Below are positions 1-10,462 of a stretch of DNA of 64,000 bases, in pieces (the first letter of the stretch is position 1; each line of letters begins with the position of its first letter). Position numbers and translations under genes: made by a program. A model generated the notes under the pieces. That model saw only the letters and a program-made list of their open reading frames with translations, made no database searches and was not told the origin of the DNA. The stretch comes from Pseudomonas sp. SORT22 (GTDB lineage: Bacteria; Pseudomonadota; Gammaproteobacteria; Pseudomonadales; Pseudomonadaceae), in NCBI RefSeq assembly GCF_018417635.1, contig NZ_CP071007.1, positions 1,798,501-1,862,500 of the forward strand, read 5' to 3'.

Positions 1-753
1 GTCGAGGTGCGCGGCATGATCGCCGACCAGGAGCCGGCCAGTGCCGACAATATCGTCAGCGGCCTGCGCGAAGCGTTCAAGGACCCGAAAACCAAGGCGG
101 TGATCCTGCGTATCAACAGCCCGGGCGGCAGTCCGGTGCAGTCAGGTTACATCTACGATGAAATCCGCCGCCTGCGTGCCGAATACCCGACGATCAAGCT
201 GTATGCGGTGATCAGCGATCTCGGCGCTTCCGGCGCTTACTACATCGCCAGTGCCGCTGATCAGATCTACGCCGACAAGGCCAGCCTGGTGGGCTCCATC
301 GGTGTAACGGCGGCCGGTTACGGTTTTGTCGGCACCATGGAAAAGCTCGGCGTCGAGCGTCGTACCTATACCGCGGGTGAGCACAAGGCCTTCCTTGATC
401 CGTTCCAGCCGCAAAAGCCTGAAGAGACGGCGTTCTGGCAGGGCGTGCTGGAAACCACCCACAAGCAGTTCATTGCCAGTGTCAAGCAGGGTCGTGGCGA
501 GCGCCTCAAGGACAAGGAGCACCCTGAGCTGTTCAGTGGTCTGATCTGGTCGGGCGAGCAAGCCATGGCCCTGGGCCTGGTGGATGGCCTGGGCAGCGCC
601 GGTTACGTGGCACGCGAGGTGGTAGGGGAGAAGGAGCTGGTTGACTTTACCGTCGAGGAGTCGCCGTTCGATCGCTTCTCCAAGCGCCTGGGGGCCAGTG
701 TGGCCGAGCACCTGGCGATGTGGATGGGCTTTCAGGGGCCATCGCTGCGTTGA
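1..753 (+). CDS. sppA: Signal peptide peptidase SppA, S49 family (5' end cut by the window)
   Basis: The reading frame is open from base 1, so the N-terminus (with the membrane anchor expected of this family) lies outside the window; 250 C-terminal residues are visible. SppA is a membrane-bound serine protease that degrades cleaved signal peptides. The S49 core is clear: INSPGG, then LGASGAYYIAS containing the nucleophilic serine, GSIGV, and YTAGEHKAFLDPF carrying the likely catalytic lysine of the Ser-Lys dyad. The gene ends at a terminator shared with the convergent maf gene. Next to maf and the yceD-fab operon this is the usual Pseudomonas order. Family call is secure; only the start is missing. 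Confidence 0.92.
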   Translation, partial: VEVRGMIADQEPASADNIVSGLREAFKDPKTKAVILRINSPGGSPVQSGYIYDEIRRLRAEYPTIKLYAVISDLGASGAYYIASAADQIYADKASLVGSIGVTAAGYGFVGTMEKLGVERRTYTAGEHKAFLDPFQPQKPEETAFWQGVLETTHKQFIASVKQGRGERLKDKEHPELFSGLIWSGEQAMALGLVDGLGSAGYVAREVVGEKELVDFTVEESPFDRFSKRLGASVAEHLAMWMGFQGPSLR

Positions 754-768
754 TTGCCTGATGCATTG

Positions 769-798
769 AAAAAGCCGACCGTCGAGGTCGGCTTTTTT
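769..798. terminator. Bidirectional intrinsic terminator between sppA and maf
   Basis: A stem AAAAAGCCGACC / GGTCGGCTTTTTT with a five-base loop lies between two convergent genes. A-rich and T-rich flanks on both sides allow termination in both directions. Confidence 0.85.
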
Positions 799-805
799 GT
801 GCGCG

Positions 806-1384
806 TCAGGGCAGGCTGACGCCTTCGGCCTGCAGCATGTCTACCAGGCGGATCAGTGGCAGGCCGATCAGGCTGGTGGCATCCACGCCGTGGGTGCTCT
901 GGAACAGGCTGACGCCCAGGCCTTCGGCCTTGAAGCTGCCGGCGCAGTCGTAGGGCTGTTCGGCGCGCAGGTAGCGCTCGATGCGTGGCAGGTCCAGTTC
1001 GCGCATGTTTACCGTGAACGGCACGCAGTCGACCTGGCAGTGGCCGGTGGCGCTGTTGAGCAGCGCCAGGCCGGTGAGAAAGGTCACATGGTTGCCGCTG
1101 GCTGCCAGCAGTTGCTCGCAGGCGCGCTCGAAGGTGTGCGGCTTGCCGAGGATCTGCTCGCCGAGCACCGCGACCTGGTCGGAGCCGATGATCAGGTGCC
1201 CGGGATGGCTGCCGGCCAGGGCCTGGGCTTTCTCCCGGGCCAGGCGCTTGACCAGCTCAAGGGCGGGCTCTTCGTCCAGCCGATGTTCATCGATATCCGG
1301 CGATGCCCAACTGAAGGGCAGGCGCAGACGCTCGAGCAGTTCGCGTCGGTAGGGTGAGCTGGAAGCCAGTAATAAAGGCAGCAT
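806..1384 (-). CDS. yceF: Maf-like nucleotide pyrophosphatase, YceF type
   Basis: A 192-residue Maf/HAM1-fold protein. It has the N-terminal signature LASSSPYRRELL (residues 6-17) and GSDQV around residue 69, whose aspartate is the catalytic base of the family. The YceF branch hydrolyses 7-methyl-GTP and related modified nucleotides, keeping them out of RNA. Length matches the family. It is transcribed away from yceD, sharing about 95 bases of intergenic DNA; this Maf-yceD-rpmF arrangement is common in gammaproteobacteria. Specificity for m7GTP is inferred from family membership and context, not shown by the sequence alone. Confidence 0.88.
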   Translation of the reverse strand: MLPLLLASSSPYRRELLERLRLPFSWASPDIDEHRLDEEPALELVKRLAREKAQALAGSHPGHLIIGSDQVAVLGEQILGKPHTFERACEQLLAASGNHVTFLTGLALLNSATGHCQVDCVPFTVNMRELDLPRIERYLRAEQPYDCAGSFKAEGLGVSLFQSTHGVDATSLIGLPLIRLVDMLQAEGVSLP

Positions 1385-1441
1385 GATAGACTCCTGAACA
1401 GGTGAAACGATTCTAACATGCTGAACGGAGCCGAATTTCCT

Positions 1442-1470
1442 TTGACAGGGGCGGGGGTCATCCCTAGAAT
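1442..1470 (+). promoter_or_regulatory. Sigma-70 promoter of the yceD-rpmF-plsX operon
   Basis: TTGACA (1442-1447), a 17-base spacer and TAGAAT (1465-1470) form a near-consensus promoter. The expected transcription start is about 1476-1478, and the yceD ATG is at 1480, so the message would be leaderless or nearly so. Confidence 0.8.
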
Positions 1471-1479
1471 GCTGCGCCT

Positions 1480-2007
1480 ATGTTGAATGACCCGATTCCA
1501 CCTCACGTTGACCCGCGCAAATTGGCCGATCGTGGTGTTTCCCTCGAAGGAACACTGCAGCTCGCCGATTTGGAGAGACTCTGCGACCCGCTTTCCGACA
1601 CTGTCGGTACGGTGCAGGCTAAATTCGATTTTGAGCGCGACGAGCAGAAGGCTGTGGTTATCCACACCGACCTGCGCGTCGAGGTCAAGATGGTTTGCCA
1701 GCGTTGTCTTGAGCTGGTCACCCTGCCGATCCACAGCGAATGTACTTACGCCGTGGTGAAGGAGGGTGCGAATACCCAGTCGTTGCCGAAAGGTTATGAC
1801 GTGCTGGAACTGGGCGAAGATCCTTTGGATCTGCAGGCCTTGGTCGAGGAAGAGCTTCTGCTCGCCTTGCCTATCGTGCCTGCTCATCATCCGGAAGAAT
1901 GCCAGCAGCCGGCGGGCGCCGATGAGCCCGAACCGAGCAAGGACGAGGTAACACGGTCCAACCCGTTCAGTGTATTGGCGCAGTTAAAGCGTGACCCAAA
2001 CGTTTAG
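1480..2007 (+). CDS. yceD: YceD family (DUF177) protein, 23S rRNA accumulation protein
   Basis: A 175-residue DUF177 protein with the conserved VKMVCQRCLE motif near residue 70, an acidic central section and a C-terminal SNPFSVLAQLK segment. Homologues are encoded beside rpmF and are needed for normal 23S rRNA levels in E. coli and for plastid rRNA in plants. The ATG at 1480 has no Shine-Dalgarno sequence and sits just after the predicted transcription start, so it may be read from a leaderless message. It is 13 bases upstream of rpmF and is surely co-transcribed with it. The molecular activity is unknown. Confidence 0.9.
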   Translation: MLNDPIPPHVDPRKLADRGVSLEGTLQLADLERLCDPLSDTVGTVQAKFDFERDEQKAVVIHTDLRVEVKMVCQRCLELVTLPIHSECTYAVVKEGANTQSLPKGYDVLELGEDPLDLQALVEEELLLALPIVPAHHPEECQQPAGADEPEPSKDEVTRSNPFSVLAQLKRDPNV

Positions 2008-2020
2008 GAGTTAATCAATT

Positions 2021-2203
2021 ATGGCTGTTCAGCAGAACAAAAAATCCCGCTCTGCCCGTGACATGCGCCGTTCGCACGACGCCCTCTCGGAAAACGCTCT
2101 GTCCGTAGAGAAAACCACTGGTGAAGTGCACCTGCGTCACCACGTATCGCCAGAAGGCGTATACCGTGGTCGTAAAGTGATCGACAAGGGCGCTGACGAG
2201 TAA
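2021..2203 (+). CDS. rpmF: 50S ribosomal protein L32
   Basis: A 60-residue basic protein of normal L32 length. It begins [20 protein letters not shown] and continues with the conserved HLRHHV and YRGRKV segments. L32 lies near the exit-tunnel side of the large subunit. A GGAG sequence (2007-2010) precedes the ATG. It sits between yceD and plsX, the conserved link between ribosome synthesis and phospholipid synthesis. There are no zinc-ribbon cysteines, as expected for the zinc-independent form of L32 in this group. Confidence 0.97.
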
Positions 2204-2206
2204 TCC

Positions 2207-3217
2207 TTGTCCGCTCAGATCATCGCGATTGACGCAATGGGCGGGGACTTCGGTCCCCGCAGCATTGTTCAGGCGAGTATTGCTTGCCTGTCGGCTACCC
2301 CCTCGCTGCACCTGACCCTTGTCGGTCAACCCTCCCTCCTTGAAGATCTGATCGCTGGCCAGTCGGCAGCGGATCGCGCGCGCCTGCAGATCGTGGCCGC
2401 CAGCGAAGTGATCGGCATGGACGAGCGGCCGTCACAGGCGCTGCGCAGCAAGCCCGATTCGTCCATGCGCGTGGCCCTCGAATTATTGCGTGATGGCAAG
2501 GTTCAGGCCTGCGTCAGTGCCGGCAACACCGGTGCGCTGATGGCCCTTTCGCGCTATGTGCTGAAAACCCTGCCCGGTATCGATCGCCCGGCCATGGTTG
2601 CCGCCATTCCCACCCAGACCGGCTATTGCCAGCTGCTCGACCTGGGCGCCAATGTCGACTGCAGTGCAGAAAACCTCTATCAGTTTGCCGTGATGGGCTC
2701 GGTGGCCGCCCAGGCCCTGGGTATCTCGCGCCCGCGCGTAGCCTTGCTCAATGTTGGCACTGAAGACATCAAGGGCAACCAGCAGGTCAAGCTTGCGGCC
2801 AGCCTGCTGCAGAACGCCCGCGGCCTGAACTACATCGGTTTCGTCGAAGGTGACGGCTTGTACCGTGGCGAGGCGGATGTGGTGGTGTGCGACGGTTTTG
2901 TCGGCAATATCCTGCTCAAGTCCAGCGAGGGCCTGGCGACCATGATCGGCTCGCGCATCGAGGCGTTGTTCAAGGGCGGGCTCGGCGCGCGCCTGGCCGG
3001 CGCCGTGGCCATGCCCCTGCTGCGCCGCCTGCAGGCTGACCTGGCGCCGGCGCGACATAATGGCGCAAGCTTTCTCGGCCTGCAGGGCATTGTCATCAAG
3101 AGCCATGGCTCTGCCGGGGTGCAGGGCTTGCAGAGCGCCATCCAGCGCGCTTTGATCGAGATCCAGGAGAACCTGCCGCAACGTTTGCACGGGCGCCTGG
3201 AAGACCTGTTGCTTTAG
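2207..3217 (+). CDS. plsX: Phosphate acyltransferase PlsX
   Basis: PlsX converts acyl-ACP and phosphate to acyl phosphate, the donor for the first acylation of glycerol-3-phosphate. The 336-residue protein starts [13 protein letters not shown] and has the [10 protein letters not shown] motif and a C-terminal SHGSAG segment typical of the family. The start is a TTG at 2207, only three bases after the rpmF stop. No ATG fits the conserved N-terminus, so initiation is probably coupled to rpmF translation. It is a peripheral membrane enzyme and opens the fatty acid/phospholipid run that follows. Confidence 0.96.
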   Translation: MSAQIIAIDAMGGDFGPRSIVQASIACLSATPSLHLTLVGQPSLLEDLIAGQSAADRARLQIVAASEVIGMDERPSQALRSKPDSSMRVALELLRDGKVQACVSAGNTGALMALSRYVLKTLPGIDRPAMVAAIPTQTGYCQLLDLGANVDCSAENLYQFAVMGSVAAQALGISRPRVALLNVGTEDIKGNQQVKLAASLLQNARGLNYIGFVEGDGLYRGEADVVVCDGFVGNILLKSSEGLATMIGSRIEALFKGGLGARLAGAVAMPLLRRLQADLAPARHNGASFLGLQGIVIKSHGSAGVQGLQSAIQRALIEIQENLPQRLHGRLEDLLL

Positions 3218-3346
3218 GCATATGCCTCAGGAAGTGGTTAAATGTGACCGCTTGGTCCTCGCTACCATCCAACTCTTCAGTTTCTTGTGCTCAGCCTGGT
3301 GCTGGGCGCTTAATTTCCGACGACAAGATCACTAGGGGCTTGTTCA

Positions 3347-4285
3347 ATGTCTGCATCCCTCGCATTCGTCTTTCCCGGTCAAGGTTCGCAGTCCCTCGGC
3401 ATGCTCGCCGAGCTGGGCGGCCAGCATCCGCTGGTCATTGATACCTTCCGTGAGGCCTCCGAGGCTCTGGGCTATGACCTCTGGGCGCTGACCCAGAACG
3501 GTCCGGAAGAGCAACTCAACCAAACCGACAAAACCCAGCCGGCCATCCTTACCGCCTCGATCGCCTTGTGGCGCCTGTGGCTGGCTGAGGGCGGCGCGCG
3601 TCCGGCGTTCGTTTCCGGTCACAGCCTGGGTGAGTACAGCGCCCTGGTCGCCGCCGGCAGCCTGAGCCTGGGTGACGCCGTTAAACTGGTCAAGCGCCGC
3701 GGCGAGCTCATGCAAGAGGCCGTACCGGCCGGGCAGGGCGCCATGGCGGCAATCCTGGGTCTGGACGATGCCGCTGTCGTGGATATCTGCGCAAAAGCAG
3801 CCCAGGGCGAAGTGGTCAGCGCGGTGAACTTCAACTCGCCAGGTCAGGTAGTCATCGCCGGTGCCAAGGCCGCCGTTGAGCGTGCCATGGAAGCCTGTAA
3901 GGCTGCTGGCGCCAAGCGCGCACTGCCACTGCCGGTCAGCGTGCCGTCGCACTGTGAGCTGATGCGCCCGGCAGCCGAGCGCTTTGCCGAGTCGGTCAAT
4001 GCCATCGACTGGCAGGCCCCGCAAATCCCGCTGGTGCAAAACGTCAGCGCTGCCGTTGCCGCGGACCTCGACACCCTCAAGCGCGATCTGCTGGAGCAGC
4101 TGTACAAGCCAGTGCGTTGGGTCGAGTGCGTGCAGACCCTGGCCGCCAAGGGTGCGGTCAACCTGGTCGAATGCGGCCCGGGCAAGGTTCTGGCCGGTCT
4201 GAACAAGCGTTGCGCCGATGGCGTGACCACCTACAACCTCAATACCCCAGATGCTGTCGCCGCCACTCGTGCGGCGCTGGCCTGA
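3347..4285 (+). CDS. fabD: Malonyl-CoA:ACP transacylase
   Basis: FabD transfers malonyl from CoA to ACP, loading the elongation cycle. The 312-residue protein shows FPGQGSQ near the N-terminus and GHSLGEYSA with the active-site Ser93; a conserved PVSVPSHC segment carries the catalytic histidine. AGGGG (3334-3338) precedes the ATG. A spacer of 129 bases separates it from plsX, and fabG follows after 16 bases. Length and motifs match E. coli FabD. Confidence 0.97.
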   Translation: MSASLAFVFPGQGSQSLGMLAELGGQHPLVIDTFREASEALGYDLWALTQNGPEEQLNQTDKTQPAILTASIALWRLWLAEGGARPAFVSGHSLGEYSALVAAGSLSLGDAVKLVKRRGELMQEAVPAGQGAMAAILGLDDAAVVDICAKAAQGEVVSAVNFNSPGQVVIAGAKAAVERAMEACKAAGAKRALPLPVSVPSHCELMRPAAERFAESVNAIDWQAPQIPLVQNVSAAVAADLDTLKRDLLEQLYKPVRWVECVQTLAAKGAVNLVECGPGKVLAGLNKRCADGVTTYNLNTPDAVAATRAALA

Positions 4286-4301
4286 TTTAGGAGAAACTTG
4301 C

Positions 4302-5042
4302 ATGAGCCTGCAAGGTAAAGTTGCCCTGGTTACCGGCGCCAGCCGTGGTATCGGCCAGGCTATCGCCCTGGAGCTGGGCCGTCTGGGCGCTACCGTGATC
4401 GGTACCGCCACCTCCGCTTCGGGCGCCGAGCGTATCGCCGCGACCCTCAAGGAGCACGGCATCACCGGCACTGGCCTTGAGCTGAACGTGACCAGCGACG
4501 AGTCGGTCACCGCTACCCTGGCCAAGATCCAGGAGCAGTTCGGTGCGCCGACCATTCTGGTCAACAACGCCGGCATCACCCGCGACAACCTCATGCTGCG
4601 CATGAAGGACGACGAGTGGTTCGACGTCATCGACACCAACCTGAACAGCCTCTACCGTCTGTCCAAGGGCGTGCTGCGCGGCATGACCAAGGCGCGCTGG
4701 GGTCGTATCATCAGCATCGGCTCGGTGGTCGGTGCCATGGGTAACGTCGGCCAGGTCAACTACGCTGCCGCCAAGGCCGGCCTGGAGGGCTTCAGCCGCG
4801 CCCTGGCGCGTGAAGTCGGCTCCCGCGCGATCACCGTCAACTCGGTGACCCCGGGCTTCATCGACACCGACATGACTCGCGAGCTGCCTGAAGCTCAGCG
4901 TGAAGCGCTGCAGACCCAGATCCCCCTGGGGCGTCTGGGCCAGGCTCAGGAGATCGCCAATGTGGTGGCTTTCCTGGCCTCCGAAGGTGCAGGTTATGTC
5001 ACCGGCGCGACCATTCCGGTCAACGGCGGCATGTACATGTAA
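4302..5042 (+). CDS. fabG: 3-oxoacyl-ACP reductase FabG
   Basis: An NADPH-dependent short-chain dehydrogenase that reduces 3-oxoacyl-ACP in the elongation cycle. The 246-residue protein has the cofactor motif TGASRGIG (residues 11-18), NNAG, and the catalytic Ser141-Tyr154-Lys158 set (YAAAK). The frame is open further upstream, but the ATG at 4302 is preceded by GGAG (4290-4293) and gives the canonical N-terminus MSLQGKVALVTG. It follows fabD directly. The chromosome may carry other FabG-like reductases, but position between fabD and acpP marks this one as the housekeeping enzyme. Confidence 0.97.
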   Translation: MSLQGKVALVTGASRGIGQAIALELGRLGATVIGTATSASGAERIAATLKEHGITGTGLELNVTSDESVTATLAKIQEQFGAPTILVNNAGITRDNLMLRMKDDEWFDVIDTNLNSLYRLSKGVLRGMTKARWGRIISIGSVVGAMGNVGQVNYAAAKAGLEGFSRALAREVGSRAITVNSVTPGFIDTDMTRELPEAQREALQTQIPLGRLGQAQEIANVVAFLASEGAGYVTGATIPVNGGMYM

Positions 5043-5238
5043 AATTGAATGTGACGGATTGCATCAAAAAAATGTCATACGAGCTGTCTAAAATCCGTTA
5101 TAAAGCTGCAACCAGATTCTAGTCGGTTGGCAGGTGTGGTCTTGCAAGGCGTGTTGCGCTTGAAAAGCAGACGTCTTTCTATACACTTACACACCGGCCA
5201 GCTGCCTGACATATGTCCATTAGGAGTGAAAACAAGGT
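5043..5238 (+). promoter_or_regulatory. acpP leader and probable own promoter
   Basis: The 196 bases between fabG and acpP are AT-richer than the neighbours and hold no gene. They contain -10-like hexamers (TAAAAT at 5089-5094, TTATAA at 5098-5103, TATACA at 5180-5185), none with a strong -35 at ideal spacing, and the acpP Shine-Dalgarno sequence AGGAG (5222-5226). A separate acpP promoter is known in E. coli; here it is inferred. Confidence 0.45.
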
Positions 5239-5475
5239 ATGAGCACCATCGAAGAACGCGTCAAGAAAATCGTCGCCGAGCAACTGGGCGTTAAAGAAGA
5301 AGAAGTAGTGAACACTGCTTCCTTCGTCGAAGATCTGGGTGCCGATTCCCTTGACACCGTTGAGCTGGTGATGGCTCTGGAAGAGGAATTCGAGACCGAA
5401 ATCCCTGACGAAGAAGCCGAGAAGATCACTACTGTTCAAGCTGCTATCGACTACGTCACCAGCCACCAGGCCTAA
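5239..5475 (+). CDS. acpP: Acyl carrier protein
   Basis: ACP carries the growing acyl chain on a phosphopantetheine arm. The 78-residue acidic protein has the DSLD motif with the attachment residue Ser37 (counting Met) and matches the family along its whole length. It uses highly preferred codons, has AGGAG upstream, and is followed by a strong terminator, so it is likely made as an abundant short message as well as from read-through of fabG. Confidence 0.98.
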   Translation: MSTIEERVKKIVAEQLGVKEEEVVNTASFVEDLGADSLDTVELVMALEEEFETEIPDEEAEKITTVQAAIDYVTSHQA

Positions 5476-5504
5476 GACGTTGTAGTCGTCGCTTCTTGTC
5501 ATGG

Positions 5505-5541
5505 AAAAACCGCACTGCCTTCGCCGGCGTGCGGTTTTTTC
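5505..5541 (+). terminator. Intrinsic terminator after acpP
   Basis: AAAAACCGCAC (5505-5515) pairs with GTGCGGTTTTTT (5529-5540). It probably isolates abundant acpP messages from fabF, allowing partial read-through. Confidence 0.85.
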
Positions 5542-5579
5542 TTTACAAGAGATGTAGTCAATTGAATAAGGAGAGTGCT

Positions 5580-6824
5580 GTGTCGCGTAGACGCGTCGTG
5601 GTCACCGGTATGGGTATGCTGTCGCCACTGGGTACGGATGTGCCGAGCAGTTGGCAGGGCATTCTGGCTGGCCGCAGTGGCATAGGTCTGATCGAGCATA
5701 CTGACCTGTCTGCCTACTCCACCCGTTTTGGCGGCTCGGTAAAGGGCTTTGAAGTCGAGCAGTACCTGTCGGTCAAGGAAGCCCGCAAGCTCGATCTGTT
5801 CATTCAGTACGGCCTGGCAGCCGGTTTTCAGGCAGTGCGTAACGCCGGCCTGGAAGTGACCGATGCCAACCGCGAGCGCATTGGCGTGGCCATGGGCTCG
5901 GGTATCGGTGGCCTGACCAACATCGAAGAAACCAGCCGGACCTTGCATGACCAGGGCCCGCGGCGTATTTCGCCGTTCTTCGTGCCGGGTTCGATCATCA
6001 ACATGATTTCCGGTTTCCTGTCGATCCACCTGGGTGTACAGGGGCCTAACTACGCTATTTCCACCGCCTGCACCACCGGTACCCACTGTATCGGCATGGC
6101 TGCGCGCAACATCGCCTTCGGTGAAGCCGACGTGATGATCGCCGGCGGTGCGGAAATGGCCGCCTGTGGCCTGGGCATGGGTGGTTTCGGTGCGTCGCGG
6201 GCGCTGTCGACCCGCAACGACGACCCGACCCGCGCCAGCCGTCCGTGGGACAAGGGCCGTGATGGCTTCGTCCTCGCCGACGGTGCCGGTGCGCTGGTAC
6301 TCGAAGAGCTCGAGCACGCCAAGGCCCGCGGCGCGACCATCTATGCCGAGCTGGTAGGCTTTGGCATGAGTGGCGATGCCTACCACATGACCTCGCCGCC
6401 AGAAGATGGCAGCGGTGCCGCGCGCTGCATGGCCAACGCCCTGCGTGATGCCGGCCTGAACCCCGGCGAAGTCGATTACATCAACGCCCACGGCACCTCG
6501 ACGCCGGCCGGCGACCTGGCAGAAAGCTCGGCGATCAAGTCGGTGTTTGGCGATCACGCCTACAAGCTGGCCGTCAGCTCGACCAAGTCGATGACCGGGC
6601 ACCTGCTTGGCGCTGCCGGTGCCGTCGAGGCGATCTTCAGCGTGCTGTCGATCAACAGCCAGGTGGCGCCACCGACCATCAACCTGGACGAGCCGAGCGA
6701 AGGTTGCGACCTCGACTTCGTGCCGCACCAGGCGCGCAACATGCCGATCGAGGTGGTGCTGTCCAACTCCTTCGGTTTTGGTGGCACCAACGGCTCGCTG
6801 GTGTTCCGCCGGTTCGCCGGCTGA
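5580..6824 (+). CDS. fabF: Beta-ketoacyl-ACP synthase II
   Basis: FabF condenses malonyl-ACP with acyl-ACP and is central to unsaturated chain extension. The 414-residue protein begins with a GTG at 5580, chosen because AAGGAG (5568-5573) precedes it and the product starts [18 protein letters not shown]. The frame runs open further upstream through the acpP terminator, which cannot be coding. Active-site residues are Cys164 (STACTTG) and the two histidines in [11 protein letters not shown] and [12 protein letters not shown]. The stop overlaps the pabC start (TGATG). Confidence 0.96.
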   Translation: MSRRRVVVTGMGMLSPLGTDVPSSWQGILAGRSGIGLIEHTDLSAYSTRFGGSVKGFEVEQYLSVKEARKLDLFIQYGLAAGFQAVRNAGLEVTDANRERIGVAMGSGIGGLTNIEETSRTLHDQGPRRISPFFVPGSIINMISGFLSIHLGVQGPNYAISTACTTGTHCIGMAARNIAFGEADVMIAGGAEMAACGLGMGGFGASRALSTRNDDPTRASRPWDKGRDGFVLADGAGALVLEELEHAKARGATIYAELVGFGMSGDAYHMTSPPEDGSGAARCMANALRDAGLNPGEVDYINAHGTSTPAGDLAESSAIKSVFGDHAYKLAVSSTKSMTGHLLGAAGAVEAIFSVLSINSQVAPPTINLDEPSEGCDLDFVPHQARNMPIEVVLSNSFGFGGTNGSLVFRRFAG

Positions 6825-7639
6825 TGCACAGCTGGGTCGATGGCCTGCCGGCAGATGCACTAACCCTGCAAAGCCGGGGGCTGGCCTATGGCGATGGTCT
6901 GTTCGAGACCATCGCCGTGCGCGCCGGTCGGCCATCGTTGCTCGAGTACCACCTCGAGCGCCTGGCGCTGGGTTGCCAGCGCCTGGCGATCAGCGCCGAT
7001 CACGGCCTGATTCGCGACGAGCTATGCCGTTATGCCAGCTTGCTGGGTGACGGCGTGCTCAAGCTCATTGTTACCCGCGGCGACAGCCAGCGCGGCTACG
7101 CGCCGGCCGCTGGCGTGGCGCCACGACGAATTCTCCAGGGCAATCCCTTGCCCACCTATCCCGCAGGGCATGCCGAACAGGGCGTTCGCTTGTTCGATTG
7201 CCAGACCCGTCTGGCCGAGCAACCCTTGCTGGCAGGCTTGAAACACCTCAATCGCCTCGAGCAGGTGCTGGCCCGTGCCGAGTGGCAGGATGCCGCGCAC
7301 GCCGAAGGTTTGATGCGCGATGTTTCCGGGCGCATCATCGAGGGGGTGTACAGCAACCTGTTCCTGGTGCGCGACGGCCAACTGCAGACTGCCGACCTGA
7401 GCCGCTGCGGCGTGGCCGGGGTCATGCGCGCAGCCTTGCTCGATCACGCCAGGGACGCCGCAATCGCTGTGCAGATTACCGACCTGAGCCTGCAGGACCT
7501 GCAGCAAGCTGACGAAGTGTTTGTCTGCAACAGCGTCTACGGCATCTGGCCGGTACAGGCTTTTACATCGCTGAACTGGCCGCCGGGGCCGCTCACCCGT
7601 AAACTGCAGGCCATTGCCCGTACGCTACTGGATGCCTGA
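6824..7639 (+). CDS. pabC: Aminodeoxychorismate lyase
   Basis: A PLP fold-type IV enzyme that releases pyruvate from aminodeoxychorismate to give p-aminobenzoate for folate. The 271-residue protein shows LAYGDGLFET near the N-terminus and GLKHLNRLEQVLAR, which carries the PLP lysine. The ATG at 6824 overlaps the fabF stop by one base, giving translational coupling, and mltG starts three bases after its end. The fabF-pabC-mltG-tmk-holB order is conserved in gammaproteobacteria. Confidence 0.93.
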   Translation: MHSWVDGLPADALTLQSRGLAYGDGLFETIAVRAGRPSLLEYHLERLALGCQRLAISADHGLIRDELCRYASLLGDGVLKLIVTRGDSQRGYAPAAGVAPRRILQGNPLPTYPAGHAEQGVRLFDCQTRLAEQPLLAGLKHLNRLEQVLARAEWQDAAHAEGLMRDVSGRIIEGVYSNLFLVRDGQLQTADLSRCGVAGVMRAALLDHARDAAIAVQITDLSLQDLQQADEVFVCNSVYGIWPVQAFTSLNWPPGPLTRKLQAIARTLLDA

Positions 7640-7642
7640 TTT

Positions 7643-8788
7643 GTGAGACGTAAATTCTTGGTGCTGCTGGAGATCGGCTTGATCCTGGCCGGCCTGACGC
7701 TGGGCTATTCGGCCTGGAAGGTAAAATCGGCGCTGGAGCAGACCCTGCACGTGTCCCAGGAGCAGTTGCTCGACGTGCCCACCGGTACCACCCCCAACCG
7801 CATGTTCTACCGCATGCAGAACGACGGGGTGCTGGAAGACGCCTTCTGGCTACGCCTGTACTGGCGCTTCAACATGGCTGGCGTGCCGCTGCATACCGGC
7901 GAGTACCGCATGACCCCGGGCATGACCGTGCGCGAGCTGTTCGAGGTCTGGCGTCGCGGTGATGTGGTGCAGTACACCCTGACGCTGGTCGAGGGCTGGA
8001 ACTTCCGCCAGGTGCGTGCGGCGCTGGCCAGGCACGAGAAGATCAAGAAAACCATCGACGGCCTGAGTGATGCCGAGGTCATGGACAAGCTCGGCCATCC
8101 GGGGGTGTTCCCTGAAGGTCGGTTCTTCCCCGATACCTATCGCTTCGTGCGTGGCATGAGCGATGTCGAGTTCCTCCAGCAGGCCTACGCGCGCCTGGAA
8201 GAAGTGCTGGCCAAGGAATGGGCTGAGCGCTCCAGCGATGTGCCGTATCGCGACCCGTACCAGGCGCTGATCATGGCGTCGCTGGTCGAGAAGGAAACCG
8301 GCGTACCGCAAGAGCGCGGGCAAATTGCCGGGGTGTTCGTGCGGCGCATGCGCATCGGCATGCTGCTGCAGACCGACCCGACGGTGATCTACGGCATGGG
8401 CGAACGCTACAACGGCAAGATCACCCGCGCCGACCTGCGCGAGCCGACGCCGTACAACACCTACACCAACGCCGGCCTGCCGCCGACGCCGATTGCCATG
8501 GTTGGCCGCGAAGCCATTCATGCCGCGTTGAACCCGACGCCGGGCAGCAGCCTGTATTTCGTGGCGCGTGGCGATGGCAGCCATGTGTTCTCCGATGACC
8601 TCGATGCGCACAATTCGGCCGTGCGCGAGTACCAGATCAAGCGCCGTGCCGACTACCGTTCGAGCCCGGCCCCGGTTACCGAACCTGAACCCGAGGCCCA
8701 GCCGTCGGCGCCGCAATCGCCGGATGTCAGCCCTGAGCCGGCGACCGAGCAAGCGGCGCCGGCCAGCGACGCGGCCTCCCCGCAATGA
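7643..8788 (+). CDS. mltG: Endolytic murein transglycosylase MltG (YceG family)
   Basis: MltG cleaves nascent glycan strands and is thought to set their length. The 381-residue protein has a GTG start, an N-terminal membrane anchor (residues 5-23), a LysM-like region and the YceG catalytic domain; the conserved SLVEKETGVPQERGQIAGV segment contains the active-site glutamate. The last 45 residues are a Pro/Ala/Glu-rich tail, absent from E. coli MltG and probably disordered in the periplasm. It lies in the pabC-tmk run with short gaps. Confidence 0.93.
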   Translation: MRRKFLVLLEIGLILAGLTLGYSAWKVKSALEQTLHVSQEQLLDVPTGTTPNRMFYRMQNDGVLEDAFWLRLYWRFNMAGVPLHTGEYRMTPGMTVRELFEVWRRGDVVQYTLTLVEGWNFRQVRAALARHEKIKKTIDGLSDAEVMDKLGHPGVFPEGRFFPDTYRFVRGMSDVEFLQQAYARLEEVLAKEWAERSSDVPYRDPYQALIMASLVEKETGVPQERGQIAGVFVRRMRIGMLLQTDPTVIYGMGERYNGKITRADLREPTPYNTYTNAGLPPTPIAMVGREAIHAALNPTPGSSLYFVARGDGSHVFSDDLDAHNSAVREYQIKRRADYRSSPAPVTEPEPEAQPSAPQSPDVSPEPATEQAAPASDAASPQ

Positions 8789-8798
8789 CCCACTGTAA

Positions 8799-10419
<1,621 letters not shown>

Positions 10420-10462
10420 GCTGTGCCGTTCCTTCATTTCTTTTCAGCGTTGTCATGTACCC

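Noticed and set aside
5499..6935. Long open frame antisense to fabF
   Set aside because: The product is His/Gly/Arg-rich and matches the antisense of a high-GC gene; fabF itself is certain.
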